From: Micractinium sp. NFX-FRZ
Taxonomy: Eukaryota; Chlorophyta; Trebouxiophyceae; Chlorellales; Chlorellaceae
Length of the DNA: 64,000 nt
Direction of reading: 5' to 3'
NCBI GenBank assembly: GCA_029339195.1
Contig: JAPTJF010000016.1
Location: 62,001-126,000 of the forward strand
Numbering within the stretch: the stretch's first letter is position 1; the number at the start of each line of letters is the position of its first letter. Position numbers and translations under genes: made by a program. Shown here one piece after another: positions 39,476-50,927 of the stretch. Under the pieces are notes generated by a model that worked only from the letters and a program-made list of their open reading frames with translations, ran no database searches and was not told the DNA's origin.

Positions 39476-40477
39476 TCACCGGTCTTCGGGCTGCTTGCTG
39501 AACAGCTGCTTCTGGAACTCTTGCTGGATGACGTCCTGCAGGCGCACACGCCCCAGGGGGAACACGGCAGCGGCGCGAGGTCAGCGGGCAGGCAGGGTGG
39601 GCGCTCAACATGGTGCATGGCGAAACGGGGTGGTCCTAGCAGCTGGATGCCCTGTCAGTCGCTGACCCCGGATAGACATGGCAGGGCGGGGAAGGGGGGT
39701 GGGTGGGTGAGCCAGGCTGGGCGTGTCGTGTGGTGCACGCCGGCAGTGGCAGCGGCAAGAGCAGCCATAGCATGCACGGGCCACGTGTCCTCAGCAGCGA
39801 GCCAACACCAGGGACCAAGCATCTGCAGTGACCACTCCACACGAGACCTTGCCACCTTGGATTGGCATTGTCACTCACCCGCTGCTGCTTGGCGAGCGCC
39901 ACTGCATCCTGCCAGCTGGATACCTCGGCAATCTCCTTGTACTGCAGCCCCGCCAGCTTCCAGCCACCTGCCGCCAGCACCCCCAGCCCCGCACACACCG
40001 CGCTGCTGGCCGCCAGCGCTTTGACCTGCAACGGGGGCAACGGGGGATAGGGGGAGACCAAGGGAGGGAGGGCAATTTGCGGCAGGTGGGCAGCGGCAGC
40101 ACCTGTGCGGCTGAGGGCAACGGCGCACTGTGCTCCTCACCGCGACGGGCAGGAACTTGAGGCGGCTGCGGGGGTCTATTCCCTCTTCTGCTAGCTGCTT
40201 GGCCGTGCCTGCGAGGGGGAACGACTCGTGCATGCTGGCGGCACGGGAGGTGCGGGCCGCTCCGCTGCCGGCAACAAGGCGGCAGGGGCGGTGGGCAGGC
40301 GGCCGCGGCGCTAGCACCCTCGGATCGTAAGCACGATGTGTACTCGCCTACATAGTGCGATGAAAAGCCAGCCAGCGCCCCGAGCGACAGCGCCAGGGCG
40401 CCCGCCCCGACCAGCTCCAGCGGTGTGACTGCACGAGACCCCCCAGGGTGCCCAGGCTCTGTAGCTGTCATCTGCAT
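39476..40477 (-). CDS. Small two-span membrane protein, about 151 aa (possibly TMEM242-like)
   Basis: Four exons are proposed on the minus strand: 40477-40348, 40259-40141, 40025-39879 and 39535-39476. The protein has a first helix near residues 21-38 (VGAGALALSLGALAGF), then a soluble loop (MHESFPLAGTAKQLAEEGID with RSRLKFLPVAVKAL). A second helix (AVCAGLGVLAAGGWKL) and a charged C-terminus (QQEFQKQLFSKQPEDR) complete it. The two-helix design with a conserved-looking ALxxS...GxGxLAAG second helix recalls TMEM242-type mitochondrial assembly factors, but this is a guess. The last three exons are convincing. The junction between exons 1 and 2 is not: I used a GC donor (GCGAGT) and an acceptor ending GGAG to keep the frame. 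Start 40477 is the first ATG in the frame; a second lies two codons later. Confidence 0.5.
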
Positions 40478-41347
40478 GCGACCGAGAGCGGCACACTGCC
40501 GCTCCGACAGCACGCCTGGACCTGGGCTGCGCGGCACGGGCTGGGAGGAGGGAGCCTAGAGGCGCTGCACGTGCAATCTGTATGTTCGGAAGAAATGAGC
40601 GTGTCGAGCAGCGCGGGGCGCGCTGCAGAGGGTTGCGGAGAGCATGGCCTGCCGCCACGCCGCTGCCGCGCATGCCGCCCACCAAGCACACTGCCGCAGC
40701 TGCTTCTTGTAGGGGCATCTGCCCATGCAACACGGCATCTGTGGCCGTTCGGTCAGGGTTCAGTTGGGGAGACTTGGGGCAGCAGCAGCAACGCCCTCAA
40801 GGACCTGGTGCCAGCCAGCCTGGGCGAGAGTGTGGCTCTCAGGCTGGTCTCCGACAAGAGATGGGCAGGCTATGGACGTGCTGCACATTACGTGCTGCAC
40901 TGCACATCACGCTGAACAACCACTGTGCCAGATGTTTGAGCTTGCAAATATGAAATTGTGTAAGCATGGGGTGGCTGTGATGAGACCGCAACCTACCAAC
41001 CTGGCATTGCATCGGCCCAGGCACGACACCACACAAGTCCCCTTTGCCATCCCCCACACTTTATGCGCTTGGCTGCGTAGGCGTCGGGCCCCAGGAGGAC
41101 CAGCCCCAGTCGGGATCCCCATCAAGAGCATTGCGCAGGCCATGCCACAAGCTGCACCGCTGGCGGGTTACCCTGAGGCTTGGGTTGGCTGAACCTTGCG
41201 TTCTCTTATTGCAAACGTCAAGTGGGCGCCAGGGAAATAAAAAGAATCAAGGGAGCAGGGGATTGTGCAAAAGTGAACGCGGTGCAGTGCGCAGAAAAGC
41301 CGCCGATGGGCGACCGCTGCGTGCCGCCTCTGCACCCGCCCGGAGGC
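40478..41347. other. Intergenic, small membrane gene to GMP synthase
   Basis: Both flanking genes are on the minus strand, so this holds the promoter of the small gene and the 3' end of GMP synthase. No convincing gene or repeat is visible. Positions 40910-41050 are AT-richer. Confidence 0.4.
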
Positions 41348-44300
41348 TCACTCCCACTCAATCGTGCCAGGCGGCTTGCTGGTGACGTCATACACCACCC
41401 GGTTGACGCTGCGCACTGCAGGCAGGTGAAGTGCGGGGGCAGGCAGGGGGGGTGAGTTGGGTGACAGAAGGGGACGTTTGCTGGCGATGGCGATGGCGCA
41501 CGCCACCTGACTGGAGCTGTGCGCTACCTGCGGGACCCTGAAGCGTACCTGCCCCCCAAATTTGGGGCAGAGATATGAGACGGGCAGGGGCAGGCGAGCA
41601 GGTGGGCACAGCATGTGGCTTGGCTCAAAAGGGCGGGGCTGCAGGCGGCCGTGCCAGGGAGGCCCTCCGCAGCCAACCCCTGCCCTGCCCCATACTGCCT
41701 CCCTGCGCCCACCCACCGGTGTTGCAAATCTTGGTCGAGACGTAGCGCAGGAAGTCGGGTTTGAAGGGGTACCTGTGGGGTGGGGTTTGAGGGCGGAGAG
41801 GGGGAGGCAGGCGGTGTAGGGTGAGCAGGGAGGGGAATGCTGGGGATGCAGGGACAGCAAAGAGATGGGCAGGGGGCGCCCCAGAGGGAAGAAAGGGGTG
41901 GAGATTTTGCAACAAGCAGGCCGGGGAGGCGGGCGGGCACCACGGCGGCTTATGCTCACCAGTCTGCCGTCATTCCATCGCTGCTGGTCACCGCCCGAAG
42001 CGCCACCACGTGGCTGTGTGTGCGCTGGTCGCCCTGCACGCCTGCAGAAGAGGGAGGGCGAAGCAGGGGGGGCAGGGGAGGTGCCAAGGGGACAGGGGTG
42101 AGGCGGGCAGCACAGCCGGGCAACGGCAGCATCAGGCTTTTATGCACCAGCAGAGCAGCTGCTTGTGGCACGCAGTAACTCGTGCGCTCATGCCACCGTC
42201 TTCCGACGCTCACCCCCCTGCCATCACAGGCCCCCACCCCACCAGTGCAAACCCACAGAGCGCACGGGAAGGAAGGCCCCATATCCGCACACACACACCC
42301 TCCCCCCACCCCGCCCGGCTGCCGCCCCACGCACCCACGGAGCGCACGGGGAGGAAGACTGCGAACGCCTGCCAGATCTTGTCGTACAGCCCCCACTCCT
42401 TGATCGAGTTGATGAACACCTCGTCCACCTCGCGCAGCACCTCCAGGGCGTTGCCCTCTGCAGTTTGAATGGATGAACCGAACCGGCCAAAAAGTCAATA
42501 ATGTGTGTGGGGCGAGCACGCACAGGCTGTTGCCTGCTGCAGCTTGGGGGCGACCAGAAGCAGCCAGAAGGCGAATGTCCGGATGAGGGGTGCTGCACTT
42601 GCCTCCCGCCATAAATCCAAGAATCCCCCACCCCCTTCCCACCCTTGTTTGCCTCTCCTCGCCCGCCCCCGCCCTCCACCCCCGCCCCTCGAGTCTCCCA
42701 TCGTGCAACCCCTCCTCTTCCCACGGACCTTTACCACCCACCCACGTTGTCATGCACCGACAAACATGCTGCCCATACCCCCATACCGCCCTCACCCGTC
42801 ACGTCTCCGATGATGCGCACCGCCAGGCCGGGGCCGGGGAAGGGGTGCCGTGAGATGAAGGGCTCGGGCACGCCCAGCAGCCGCCCCAGAGCACGCACCT
42901 CGTCCTGCCACAGTGGGAGGCGGGGGAAGCAAGGGTGAGCGGTGAGCAAAAAGGGCATGCGAGTGGGGAGCGGCGGGGGAGGCCAGCCCAAGCTGCCAAT
43001 CCACACAACAACCAATGGGCCCAACCCCCCTACACCACACAATTTGCAACAACCTTCCCACCCTCAAACAGCTCGCGCAGCGGCTCGATCAAACTACGTT
43101 GAACTCCTGCGCAACCGCCAGCCTCCCCAACACTCACTGCCTGCCTCCTACTTCACCCCCATCCCTATTGACCCTACCTCATGATGCACCCAATCAGCTC
43201 ATCAAACTGCAGACTGCCCACAGACAACTACCTTCCCCAACCAACGCAACGGAGTGATGCTGCCTCAGCAACACACCTTGAGCAGCTCGTGCAGCCTCTC
43301 GATCAGCTCAAATCACATCCTCGGCAAACCGGCCGCCCCCTAATCATACACTGCTTCCCGCACACTCCCTCCACCCTATCGCTTCATCAATCACCTTGAA
43401 CAGCTCGCGCAGCGGCTCAATCAGCTCAAACTGCAGGTCCTCCGGCAGCCCCCCCACGTTGTGGTGGCTCTTGATGGTGTGGCTGTGCTTCTGGCCCTTG
43501 CCGGGGGGCGGGCACGACTCGATGACATCGGGGTAGAGGGTACCCTGCGCGGTGAGGGAGGGGACAGGAAGCAAAGGGAGGGAGAGGGTTGGCGGCAGGG
43601 TTAGTAGGTGGGTGCAAGGTGGGCAGGACTTACTGATGCCAGGGTACAGAGTGCCGTGGGGGTGTGGCGGGGAGAGCAGCGAGAGAGGGATGTGGGACGG
43701 GACGGGACGGGCTGAGTGGGTGGGCATGGGAGGACGCTGTATGCCTCTGCAGGGCAGCCGCCGGTAGGCTCCCTTCCCCCCGCACCCAAAACACGCAGCC
43801 ATCCTCACCCACCCCTCCTCACCCAGCTTCCAAGGCAGCGTCAACACCACACCCGCCATTCACCCATCCCCAAGGTAAGCTGATAGAAGCCCCCGCACCC
43901 CCGCCCCTCCACACAAGCACACACACGGAATGCTGCCCGCCACAGCAAACAAGCACACCCGCCGCCCCTTTGCACACACATACCCACCTGCACCAGGAAG
44001 CGCGGCTTGTGCCCCAGCTCGCCCTCCAGCTTGTGGGCAAACTCGCTGCAGGTTCATAGATAGAAACGGACAAGCACACAGTTGAATAGGCAACAAAGGC
44101 AGTTGGAAGAGAGAGTGCCAGCTCACCCTCCAGCTTGTGGGCGAACTCGCGGCAGGGGAACACAGGGGGAGAGCAAACAGAGGGGTCAGACGAAGTGGCG
44201 AGACGTGACAACCATGCAAGTGAGACTTGCGGACACAACCATGCAGGCAGGCATGGGGAGAGGAAGCAGGGGAGCGCGGGGGAGTGGCATGGGACAGCTG

Positions 44301-47300
44301 AGAGTGAGCCCGTGCCTGTCGGCTGCACACCACATCCCCACCAATCGCATCCATAAACGCTGGATGCCCCCTCCACCCACCCGCCCTCCCACTGCCCGCC
44401 ACATAAGCCCACCTGAACACATCAATGAACGACCCTCCAATGGCTTTCCGCTTGGCCTCGGGGTCGGTCATCCCCTTGAGCCGCCCAAGCATGCGCTCTG
44501 CAGGGGGTGCGGCAGGCAGGAACGCGCCGCACGCGTGGGTGAGGCAGGTGCACGAGGGGTGCCTGCCTGCCAGCATTGCAGGCAATGCCGGGACGGGGAC
44601 AGCAACGCCAAGCCGCAACCACCCTTTTGCCGTGCTGCCTGCCCCGCAGCCACGCACAAGACCAGCTGCAAGAGAAGTTACACTTCACTCAACCACACAC
44701 GCACACACACATACGTCCAGGCTCCAACGCCGCCCCACCTGCGTCCCGCAGCCACGGCCACCCACCAGCCTGGCTGCAAGCCCAGAAATTACACTCAAGC
44801 ACACACACACGCAGACACATACACACATCCAGGCTTTAAGGCCGCCCCCCTGCCCACCTGCATCGTCGACCTTGGTCACGGGCAGGTGCAGGTGCTCGTT
44901 GAAGGTGGCCATCACGCGCTCCGCCTCCTTGTACCGCAGCAGGCCGTTGTCCACAAACACGCAGTGCAGGCGGTCGCCCAGCACCTGCTCAGAAAACAGA
45001 AGGGGGTTGAAAGCATGAGTCAGCATGGCCACAAACGTGCAATGCAGGCGGCCAAGCAGCACCTGTAGAGGGGCAGCAGGGTCCAGAGGGTGAGTCCACA
45101 GCTAGCTAGATACCTGTGCAGCCAACCAGCCAGGCAAGCAGCTGTCCATGTCATGCCTACGGTAAGCTAACAACTGCAGCAGCAGCAGCCCTGGGCAGCC
45201 AGGCTCTAGCTGTGCACCCGTCAGCCGCCGACGCACCCGGTGCACAAGGGTGGCAGCAACGGTGGAGTCCACGCCGCCAGAGAGGGCGCAGATGACGTGG
45301 TCGGTGGGGCCAACCTGCACGATGCATGAACGCACGCGCAGCATGATGGCGTAAGCACGGGGTAGAGCAGGCCTGGAGGGGGCACGCTGTTGAGCTCGTC
45401 TAAACCACATTCACCCACTCCACCCACGTGCAGCCCGACTCTTGCCCACCTCCTCTCTCAGCTCCCCCAATGCCTTCCTGGCAGTGCTGTACTGTAGTGC
45501 CTTCCTGGCCGTGCTGTACTGAAGCAGCACTGGAAAGCGTGCCGTTGGGCCTCCTGCCTCCGCCTACCTGCAGCCCCTTGTTCCCCACATACTCTCTCAG
45601 CACCCCACCGCCTTCCTGGCAATGATACATACTGTTAGGCTTTCCTTGTTTGACCCACCTGCAGCCGGATCTTCTCCATCTCCTCCTTGAGCACGTCCTC
45701 CATCTTCCAGTCCCCAGTCATCTGGGCAATGTCAAACAAAAAGTGCTTGATTGTCACCGCGCCGCGCTCGCTGCAGGCACAGCGGGCAGGGTTCGGTTGG
45801 GTGGGCGGAGGCAGCAGAGAGGGCCGGTGGACGTATGGAGCAAACGAAGTCGAGCAGCAATATGGATGCAAGCCAGGGCGGGGTTAACCGGAGACGCACA
45901 CAGCAGGTGGCGTTTCATAAGCCGGAGTGCGAGCTGCACAGGCACTTGCACACACCGCCTGTGCTGCTATGCGGCCCAGTTGTGCACAGCGTCTGTGGTT
46001 GGTACAGCAGCCAGCTCCTGATCCATGCGCAGGGCCTCTCGAATTGGTACCGCAGCCCTCTGGGTGGTACTGCAACCCCTCCTGCCGCCTATGCACAACC
46101 TTCTTGTTGTACTGCAGCCCCTGCCCCCTGCCCACCTGTGCATGACCTCTTCCTGCCAGCAGGGCACAACCTCCGTGTGGTACTGCAGCCCCAGCCCCCT
46201 GCCCACCTGTGCATGACCTCCGGGTGGTACTGCAGCCCGTAGATGCGGCGCTCAGAGTTCTCAATTGCCACAATGGCGCCCTGCGACACACAGGAGGGTC
46301 GTGAGCACGGAGGGTAGCAGCTCAGCCACTTAATTGCGCTGCCCGCACAACTGCGGTGCACGCCAAACAAGTACACATGCGTCACGCGCATCCACATGGG
46401 CGCCTGCCCCTGTGCACGCGCTGCACAACGCCAGGCTGACACCCTCTGGCAGCCCCGTGCGCTGCTTTCACCCATACCTCTTTGCCTAGCTGGCCATCCA
46501 CTCTTTTTTGCTGAACAGACACAGCTGGCAGCCTTGCGACAGGCATACCGCCCACCCACCCAGCCGCATGCATCCACAACACACGCACTTAAACCCCATG
46601 TGCTGCATGCAGAGTGTGCATGGGCTGACCGCCCTGCACCTGATCGAACACCCTACCGCTGCACCTGGCTGACCGCCCTGCCGCTGCACTTGGCTGGCCG
46701 CCCCGCCGCCCACCTGCTCGCTGCGCGCCACGACGCTGAACCCCTCTGGCAGCTTGACCGCCTCATCCCCGTGGCTCATCCACACCAGCTGGCTGTCCAG
46801 CTCCTCGGTTGAGAAGAGCTGCGAGGAGCGCTCGACGCTCATGGGCATGCGCCCGTACTCGCCGCCGCCCTCTGCCGTCTTCACCTCGCCGCCCAGCTGG
46901 TGCACAATCAGCTGCGGGGACGCGATGAGGAAGAGGGGTGTGGGTGGGCTGCTGGATGGGGGGGCCTGCTGACCCACCTCCTTTCCTTCATGCACATTGA
47001 CCCATCTCCCTTCATGCACTTGCAACTGCCCAGCAACCGACATCCCTTGCTCCTTGCAGTACTCTTCCCTCAACCGCACATCTATCGCGTCTTGTAAAAC
47101 AATATTACCATCATTGCACACCTGCATGCCGTAGCAGATGCCCAGCACGGGGATCTCGTGCTCCTTGCAGTACTCGAAGAAGCCCTCGGGCACGCGCGGC
47201 GCCCCATCCACATGCACGCTGTTGGGCCCGCCAGACAGGATGATGGTCTTGGGGTTGTACGTCTTGATGCGCTCCTGTTGAGAGGAACGTGTGGGGGGGA

Positions 47301-47846
47301 ACTTACAGCGTAGTGGGTCCATCAAAGCACAAGTGGGTGCTGGGCAGCAAGGCGGGTCGAGTGCATGCGAGCGGCGGCGGGTGGGGAGAGGGGTGGCGGC
47401 GGGGTCGGTGGGCAGGAGGCACGGGTGCCAGGCGGAGCATCGCCCCTGTACATGCGTTCCCCCCGTCACTGATGATCTATGTTGCTTACAAACCCGCCCG
47501 CCGAGGAGGAGCTCCAAGAAACGCGCCTAGCGGCATAGCAACGGCAGCGCTGCAGGCGCCTGGCGCCAACCGCTGCGCCTGCCAGCCCTGCACCGCCACC
47601 GCCCACATGCATGCATAGGTGCACATGCACATACCCACCTCCCTCAGCCCACGCAGCCCTGCAAGCCACCCAGGGCGCGCTCACCAGCGAGGCATCACCG
47701 GGCAGCAGCACCGACAGCACGTCGTTCTCGCGCACTCGCCGCGCAATCAGCTGTGTGTATTGCGATCCATAGTCCAGCACGCAGCAGACGGCGTGCCGCT
47801 GAAAGACGTCCAGCACCTTTGCCTTCTTTGGCGAGGGCTCGCTCAT
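41348..47846 (-). CDS. guaA: GMP synthase (glutamine-hydrolysing), 544 aa
   Basis: The enzyme aminates XMP to GMP using glutamine and ATP. Fifteen exons on the minus strand join in phase: 47846-47685, 47274-47122, 46911-46714, 46280-46207, 45770-45659, 45314-45237, 44984-44858, 44497-44413, 44045-43988, 43544-43395, 42904-42796, 42457-42335, 42041-41960, 41772-41717 and 41415-41348. The N-terminal glutamine amidotransferase has [35 protein letters not shown] with the nucleophile Cys101, and YHPE with His190 and Glu192. The ATP pyrophosphatase domain has [12 protein letters not shown] (P-loop, 245-251) and [16 protein letters not shown]. The C-terminal dimerisation part has [30 protein letters not shown] and ends [10 protein letters not shown]. 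Length is close to the usual 525. No obvious targeting peptide, so cytosolic. Introns hold many partial exon copies. Confidence 0.94.
42255..42300 (-). repeat. Copy of the GMP synthase exon 12 end
   Basis: Exon 12 ends in codons for LPVRSVG, plus-strand CACGGAGCGCACGGGGAGGA near 42337. In the intron that follows on the minus strand, CACAGAGCGCACGGGAAGGA (about 42256) repeats it (LPVRSVG again). Confidence 0.7.
43070..43320 (-). repeat. Dispersed copies of the GMP synthase exon 10 end
   Basis: Exon 10 ends [11 protein letters not shown]. Plus-strand versions of that piece (CAGCTCGCGCAGCGGCTC) appear in the next intron around 43071-43095, 43190-43215 and 43277-43312, the last with a CACCTTGAGCAGCTCGTGCA donor side. 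All are diverged. Confidence 0.65.
44118..44156 (-). repeat. Copy of GMP synthase exon 9 in the preceding intron
   Basis: The minus strand reads [11 protein letters not shown] after a CGCGA stretch, copying the exon 9 start [11 protein letters not shown] (44045-44010). It lies about 100 nt upstream of the true exon. Confidence 0.75.
45030..45065 (-). repeat. Copy of the GMP synthase exon 7 acceptor
   Basis: Plus-strand GTGCAATGCAGGCGGCCAAG then CAGCACCTG copies the exon 7 start (GTGCAGGCGGTCGCCCAGCA then CCTG near 44965-44990). On the minus strand it gives [10 protein letters not shown] versus the real [10 protein letters not shown], after its own CTACAG acceptor. Confidence 0.75.
46030..46206 (-). 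repeat. Array of GMP synthase exon 4 ends (YHPE site)
   Basis: Exon 4 ends [11 protein letters not shown] then a GTGGGCAGG donor (46207-46245). In the intron downstream on the minus strand, [14 protein letters not shown] and further frame-shifted repeats of CTGCAGTACCACCC-like sequence recur at about 46155-46200, 46095-46145, 46055-46080 and 46030-46050. At least one copy keeps the CACAGGTGGGCAGG donor exactly (46129-46142). Confidence 0.8.
47047..47072 (-). repeat. Copy of part of GMP synthase exon 2
   Basis: Exon 2 contains [12 protein letters not shown]. In the following intron on the minus strand, EEYCKEQGM is readable (plus-strand TGCTCCTTGCAGTACTC at about 47050, identical to the exon at 47159). 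A further repeat of QVHEG/NVHEG codons follows. Confidence 0.65.
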
Positions 47847-50063
47847 AGCGGCTTGTGTGTGCAGCACCTGGCAGCTGAGCGGGACTGGTGCCGGGCGGGA
47901 GGCTCTCTGCAGCCGGGACGCCCGAAAAGTGGGAGGCAGCAGGCGGCGGCGCGGGCTCCTAAAATGCCAAGAGACGTCGCAACACCTGTGACCAGATGTG
48001 GGGCGATGGGTAAGCATTGGCAGTGGGCAGGAGGGCCCCAGTTCTTTGAACAGCACCGGGCATTTCACGCACCTCACGGCAACCTATTTGCGGCGCCCCA
48101 GGCCACGGCGTCATCTCCACCATCATCCAGGTGTATATGATACCTATCATCGATCGAGCACACGTTGCTCGCTTGTGAAACTAGGGGTCTCGTCGAGTCC
48201 TTCCCCTCACGACTTTTGGCTGCTTGACCCTCACGCCCTGAAGTGAGCTCCCTTGCCAATTGGCAAAGGTTTCACAGGCGCCGAGCTGTCACGCCCAGGT
48301 AACCTTGGCAGCCAGAGGGCTACCTGAGCACCGCCGCTCTCCTGCCGCCGCTCTGGAAAATTCCCGAGCTGTAGAGTCGAGGTGGGGTCATGGGACTGCA
48401 AGTGCTAAGCACCTAGTGCCGCCCATCGGCTGCCAACACTGGGTGCTGGGCGCTGGATGATGATGCTGTGAGGAGCTACTGCCCCATCCCTCTAGCAGCG
48501 CAAGGCTTCCCTCGCTGCCACAGCTTGTTCGCAGTCCTGTGCTACCTTCCCGACCCGCCGTCTTCCTCCCGTGCAGGCATGAGAGTGTGGGACACACAAA
48601 CCCCCCCGTGTTGGTTCTCACTGATCTCCCTGTGGCGCCCCCTGCAGGGCTGTCCAGCGCCAGACCAAGCAGCAAGGGAGGTGAGTTTTGGCCTGGCAAG
48701 GGTGCCATCGGGTGGCGGGGGACAGGGCTGGGGGGCGGCGGCCAGCTGTGGCAGCACTGGCGCCTGCCTGCCTAGGCAGACGGGCCCAGCCCTGCCCTGC
48801 CTCCTCCAGCACGTGCATGCATGCTTGGCCGTTCGCCACCCCTTGTGCGGGCAGTGCCAACCGGAGATTAGAGCTGGCGGCAGCGTATGGCAGGCTGCCT
48901 GTGGGTGGTGGCAGGGCAGGGCTGGGCGGTGCGGCAAAGAGCTGGGGCCGCAGGAGCATTGGCGCTTGCATGCAGCTATGTCGCCTGCGGGCTCAGGTGT
49001 CCCGCCCTGACCCGCCCCGGCCCGCCCCGCCCCGCCCCATCTCCTCAATGCAGGCTCTGCCAATCCTGCCCAATTTTGAGCGCTGCCATGTTCTTGGCTG
49101 CAGCGGACCACCTGCGTTCTGTTGCTACTTCTCGGCTGTCACCACCTCCGCTGAGACACTGCTTCCGCACCAGCATAGCCGGCTTGCCCGTTGAGCAGGC
49201 AGCGATGGGAGGGGCTGGCGCAGGCGCGGCACATTGCCAGCAGAAGGAGAGGGAGTGCTGAAGGGCGGCAGCAACCCGGCAGTGGTAGGCAAGCGCCGCT
49301 CAGCCCCATACAAGTTATGCAGCTCATTGCAGTTTTTGACAAGTTCTGCGGGCTGGGATAGCTGCCCCTTGTGCCCTCTCCCTCTCTTGTGCTGCGCCAT
49401 GCTTGCTTGCACTGGCAACTTTCTTGCGGCTTTCTGCACTAGTTGGCCTCCTCATTGTGAGCCCAACCAAGCAAGCAGCCCAGTGCCTTTTGCTCTCCCT
49501 ACAGCCCTGCTGCTATCTGGGGGCTGCTTGGCTGCTGGCAGGCTGGTTACAGCTGTCTGTTGTGACGTCGATTGCAGGACCGGGGCTGCACACAACCGCA
49601 AAAGACAGGGTGGAAGTGCCCGCCACAAGATAAATCACATGCAAGAGAGAGCGAAAGGGGGGAACTGAGTGTCATCGAGGGGTGGAGAGGAATGACAATC
49701 AAGCAAGGGACGAGGGAGGGTACTGTCTTTTGTTGTTCTTGGGGGGCAGGCAAACCGTTCGCCATCCCCCCCACACGCTCCAGCGTAGCAGGCGAGGGCG
49801 GCACGCAACTCGGTGGCGCCAGTCAGCAGGGCGCATAGTGTGAACGACCCCTGCCGGGGGTGCTCTGCGGGGCAGAGCAGGGGGAGGAGGGCATGCAGGT
49901 CTGCATGGAGCGCAGAGTCACATACAATATCGGGTGTGGTTCTATACCCCGCCCCACAAGCAGGGGGCTTGTGTGCAGTGTCAGCAGAGGCGCAAGGGCG
50001 GCCAGCCAGGCAGGCCCCGCGTCCTCAGCTCCCCAGCGCACCAGTTGCCGCCCGCTAGCCCTG
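47847..50063. other. Long intergenic region, 2.2 kb, no confident gene
   Basis: This region lies upstream of GMP synthase and downstream of the small membrane gene. Positions 48137-48150 carry a short inverted repeat, ATGATA-CC-TATCAT. Open frames such as plus-strand 48468-49010 show no domain, and splice-like motifs there do not assemble into a convincing model. A small lineage-specific gene around 48500-49200 (+) cannot be excluded. Confidence 0.35.
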
Positions 50064-50531
50064 CTACTCGCCGCGGCTGCTTGCCGTGCTCTCGGCAAAC
50101 TTCTGCAACGCCTGCACAAACTTTTGGAGGATGTCCAGAGTGGCCTGCGCCTGCGCTGTCGTGCCGGAGGCGACAGCCGCATCCTCCTCCAAGTCGGCCT
50201 TGATGGCGGCAAGCTCGCGTGCAGATTCTGCAGCCGCGGCGGAGCCGGCCGTAGCAGCGCCGCCACCAGCGGTGCCGCCGATCAGGCCGGCACGGTCCGC
50301 CATCCACTTCCATCCAAACAGGATTATAAGGCCATTGAACAAGCCGCTGACCGCAGCATCCTGGAGGGCCAGCTGGCAGTGTACGTCACAAACGCCTGCG
50401 CCGTGCTGCAGCACCGCCGCCGCCGTGTGCTGCACCGCCGTGCCGCCTGCAGCACGGCCGTGGCCGCCTGCCCCGCGGCGCCTGCCTCCGACGACAGCAG
50501 CGCCACCGGCGCGAAGCACACAGTCTGGCAT
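50064..50531 (-). CDS. Small membrane-anchored helical protein, about 155 aa, unknown
   Basis: I do not recognise it. The frame opens at the first ATG, 50531, and runs to a stop at 50064 without introns. Residues 1-75 are Ala/Gly/Arg-rich and could be a plastid or mitochondrial targeting region. A single hydrophobic helix follows (AAVSGLFNGLIILFGWKWM), then a Gly/Ala hinge. The C-terminus is an amphipathic helix (ESARELAAIKADLEEDAA, then LDILQKFVQALQKFAEST) that could form a coiled coil. Coding confidence is high only for the C-terminal two thirds. A different frame (ATG at 50599) gives an equally transit-like N-terminus, so the true 5' end may involve an intron. It is head-to-head with the M16 gene, 397 nt apart. 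Confidence 0.45.
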   Translation of the reverse strand: MPDCVLRAGGAAVVGGRRRGAGGHGRAAGGTAVQHTAAAVLQHGAGVCDVHCQLALQDAAVSGLFNGLIILFGWKWMADRAGLIGGTAGGGAATAGSAAAAESARELAAIKADLEEDAAVASGTTAQAQATLDILQKFVQALQKFAESTASSRGE

Positions 50532-50927
50532 TGGCGGCGCGGGAAACGGCGCTGGCGCCCTGCAGCAGATGCCGGCAGCTGCCGGCAAGGCGCCTGCATT
50601 GCATCACGTAGAGTAGCATCTGGTTGACAGGCGCTGTCACAGAGTTTGTGGCCCGGTGTGGGGCAGTCAGCGGAAGGCCACAACGCGATACGGTTTCACC
50701 CTGGTTCCACCCACCTGGAGCGTTGCGCAGTCAGATGCGTACATTAACATGTTTATTAATGGAGTAAATCACAGCGGAATGCGGAAGGACTCATGCAGGG
50801 ATTCTCATTTGCATATGTGGCGCCAGCGGGGCAACCCCGCACTTTGGCTTTGGCGCTGGCAGCCGCTGCATCGCCAAGTGCGGCAATCACGGACCACGCA
50901 CCGATCGCCATCTGGAGGATCGTCACG
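50532..50927. other. Short divergent intergenic region
   Basis: About 400 nt between the divergent small membrane gene and the M16 gene. An AT-rich patch around 50735-50775 (AACATGTTTATTAATGGAG) is compatible with a shared promoter. Confidence 0.4.

Noticed and set aside
48137..48150. ATGATA-CC-TATCAT inverted repeat as a transcription factor site
   Set aside because: Single occurrence, about 290 nt upstream of the GMP synthase start, with no known partner; such short dyads occur by chance.
48468..49194. Possible small spliced gene on the plus strand upstream of GMP synthase
   Set aside because: Some GT and AG sites are present but the pieces do not join into a frame with domain-like content.
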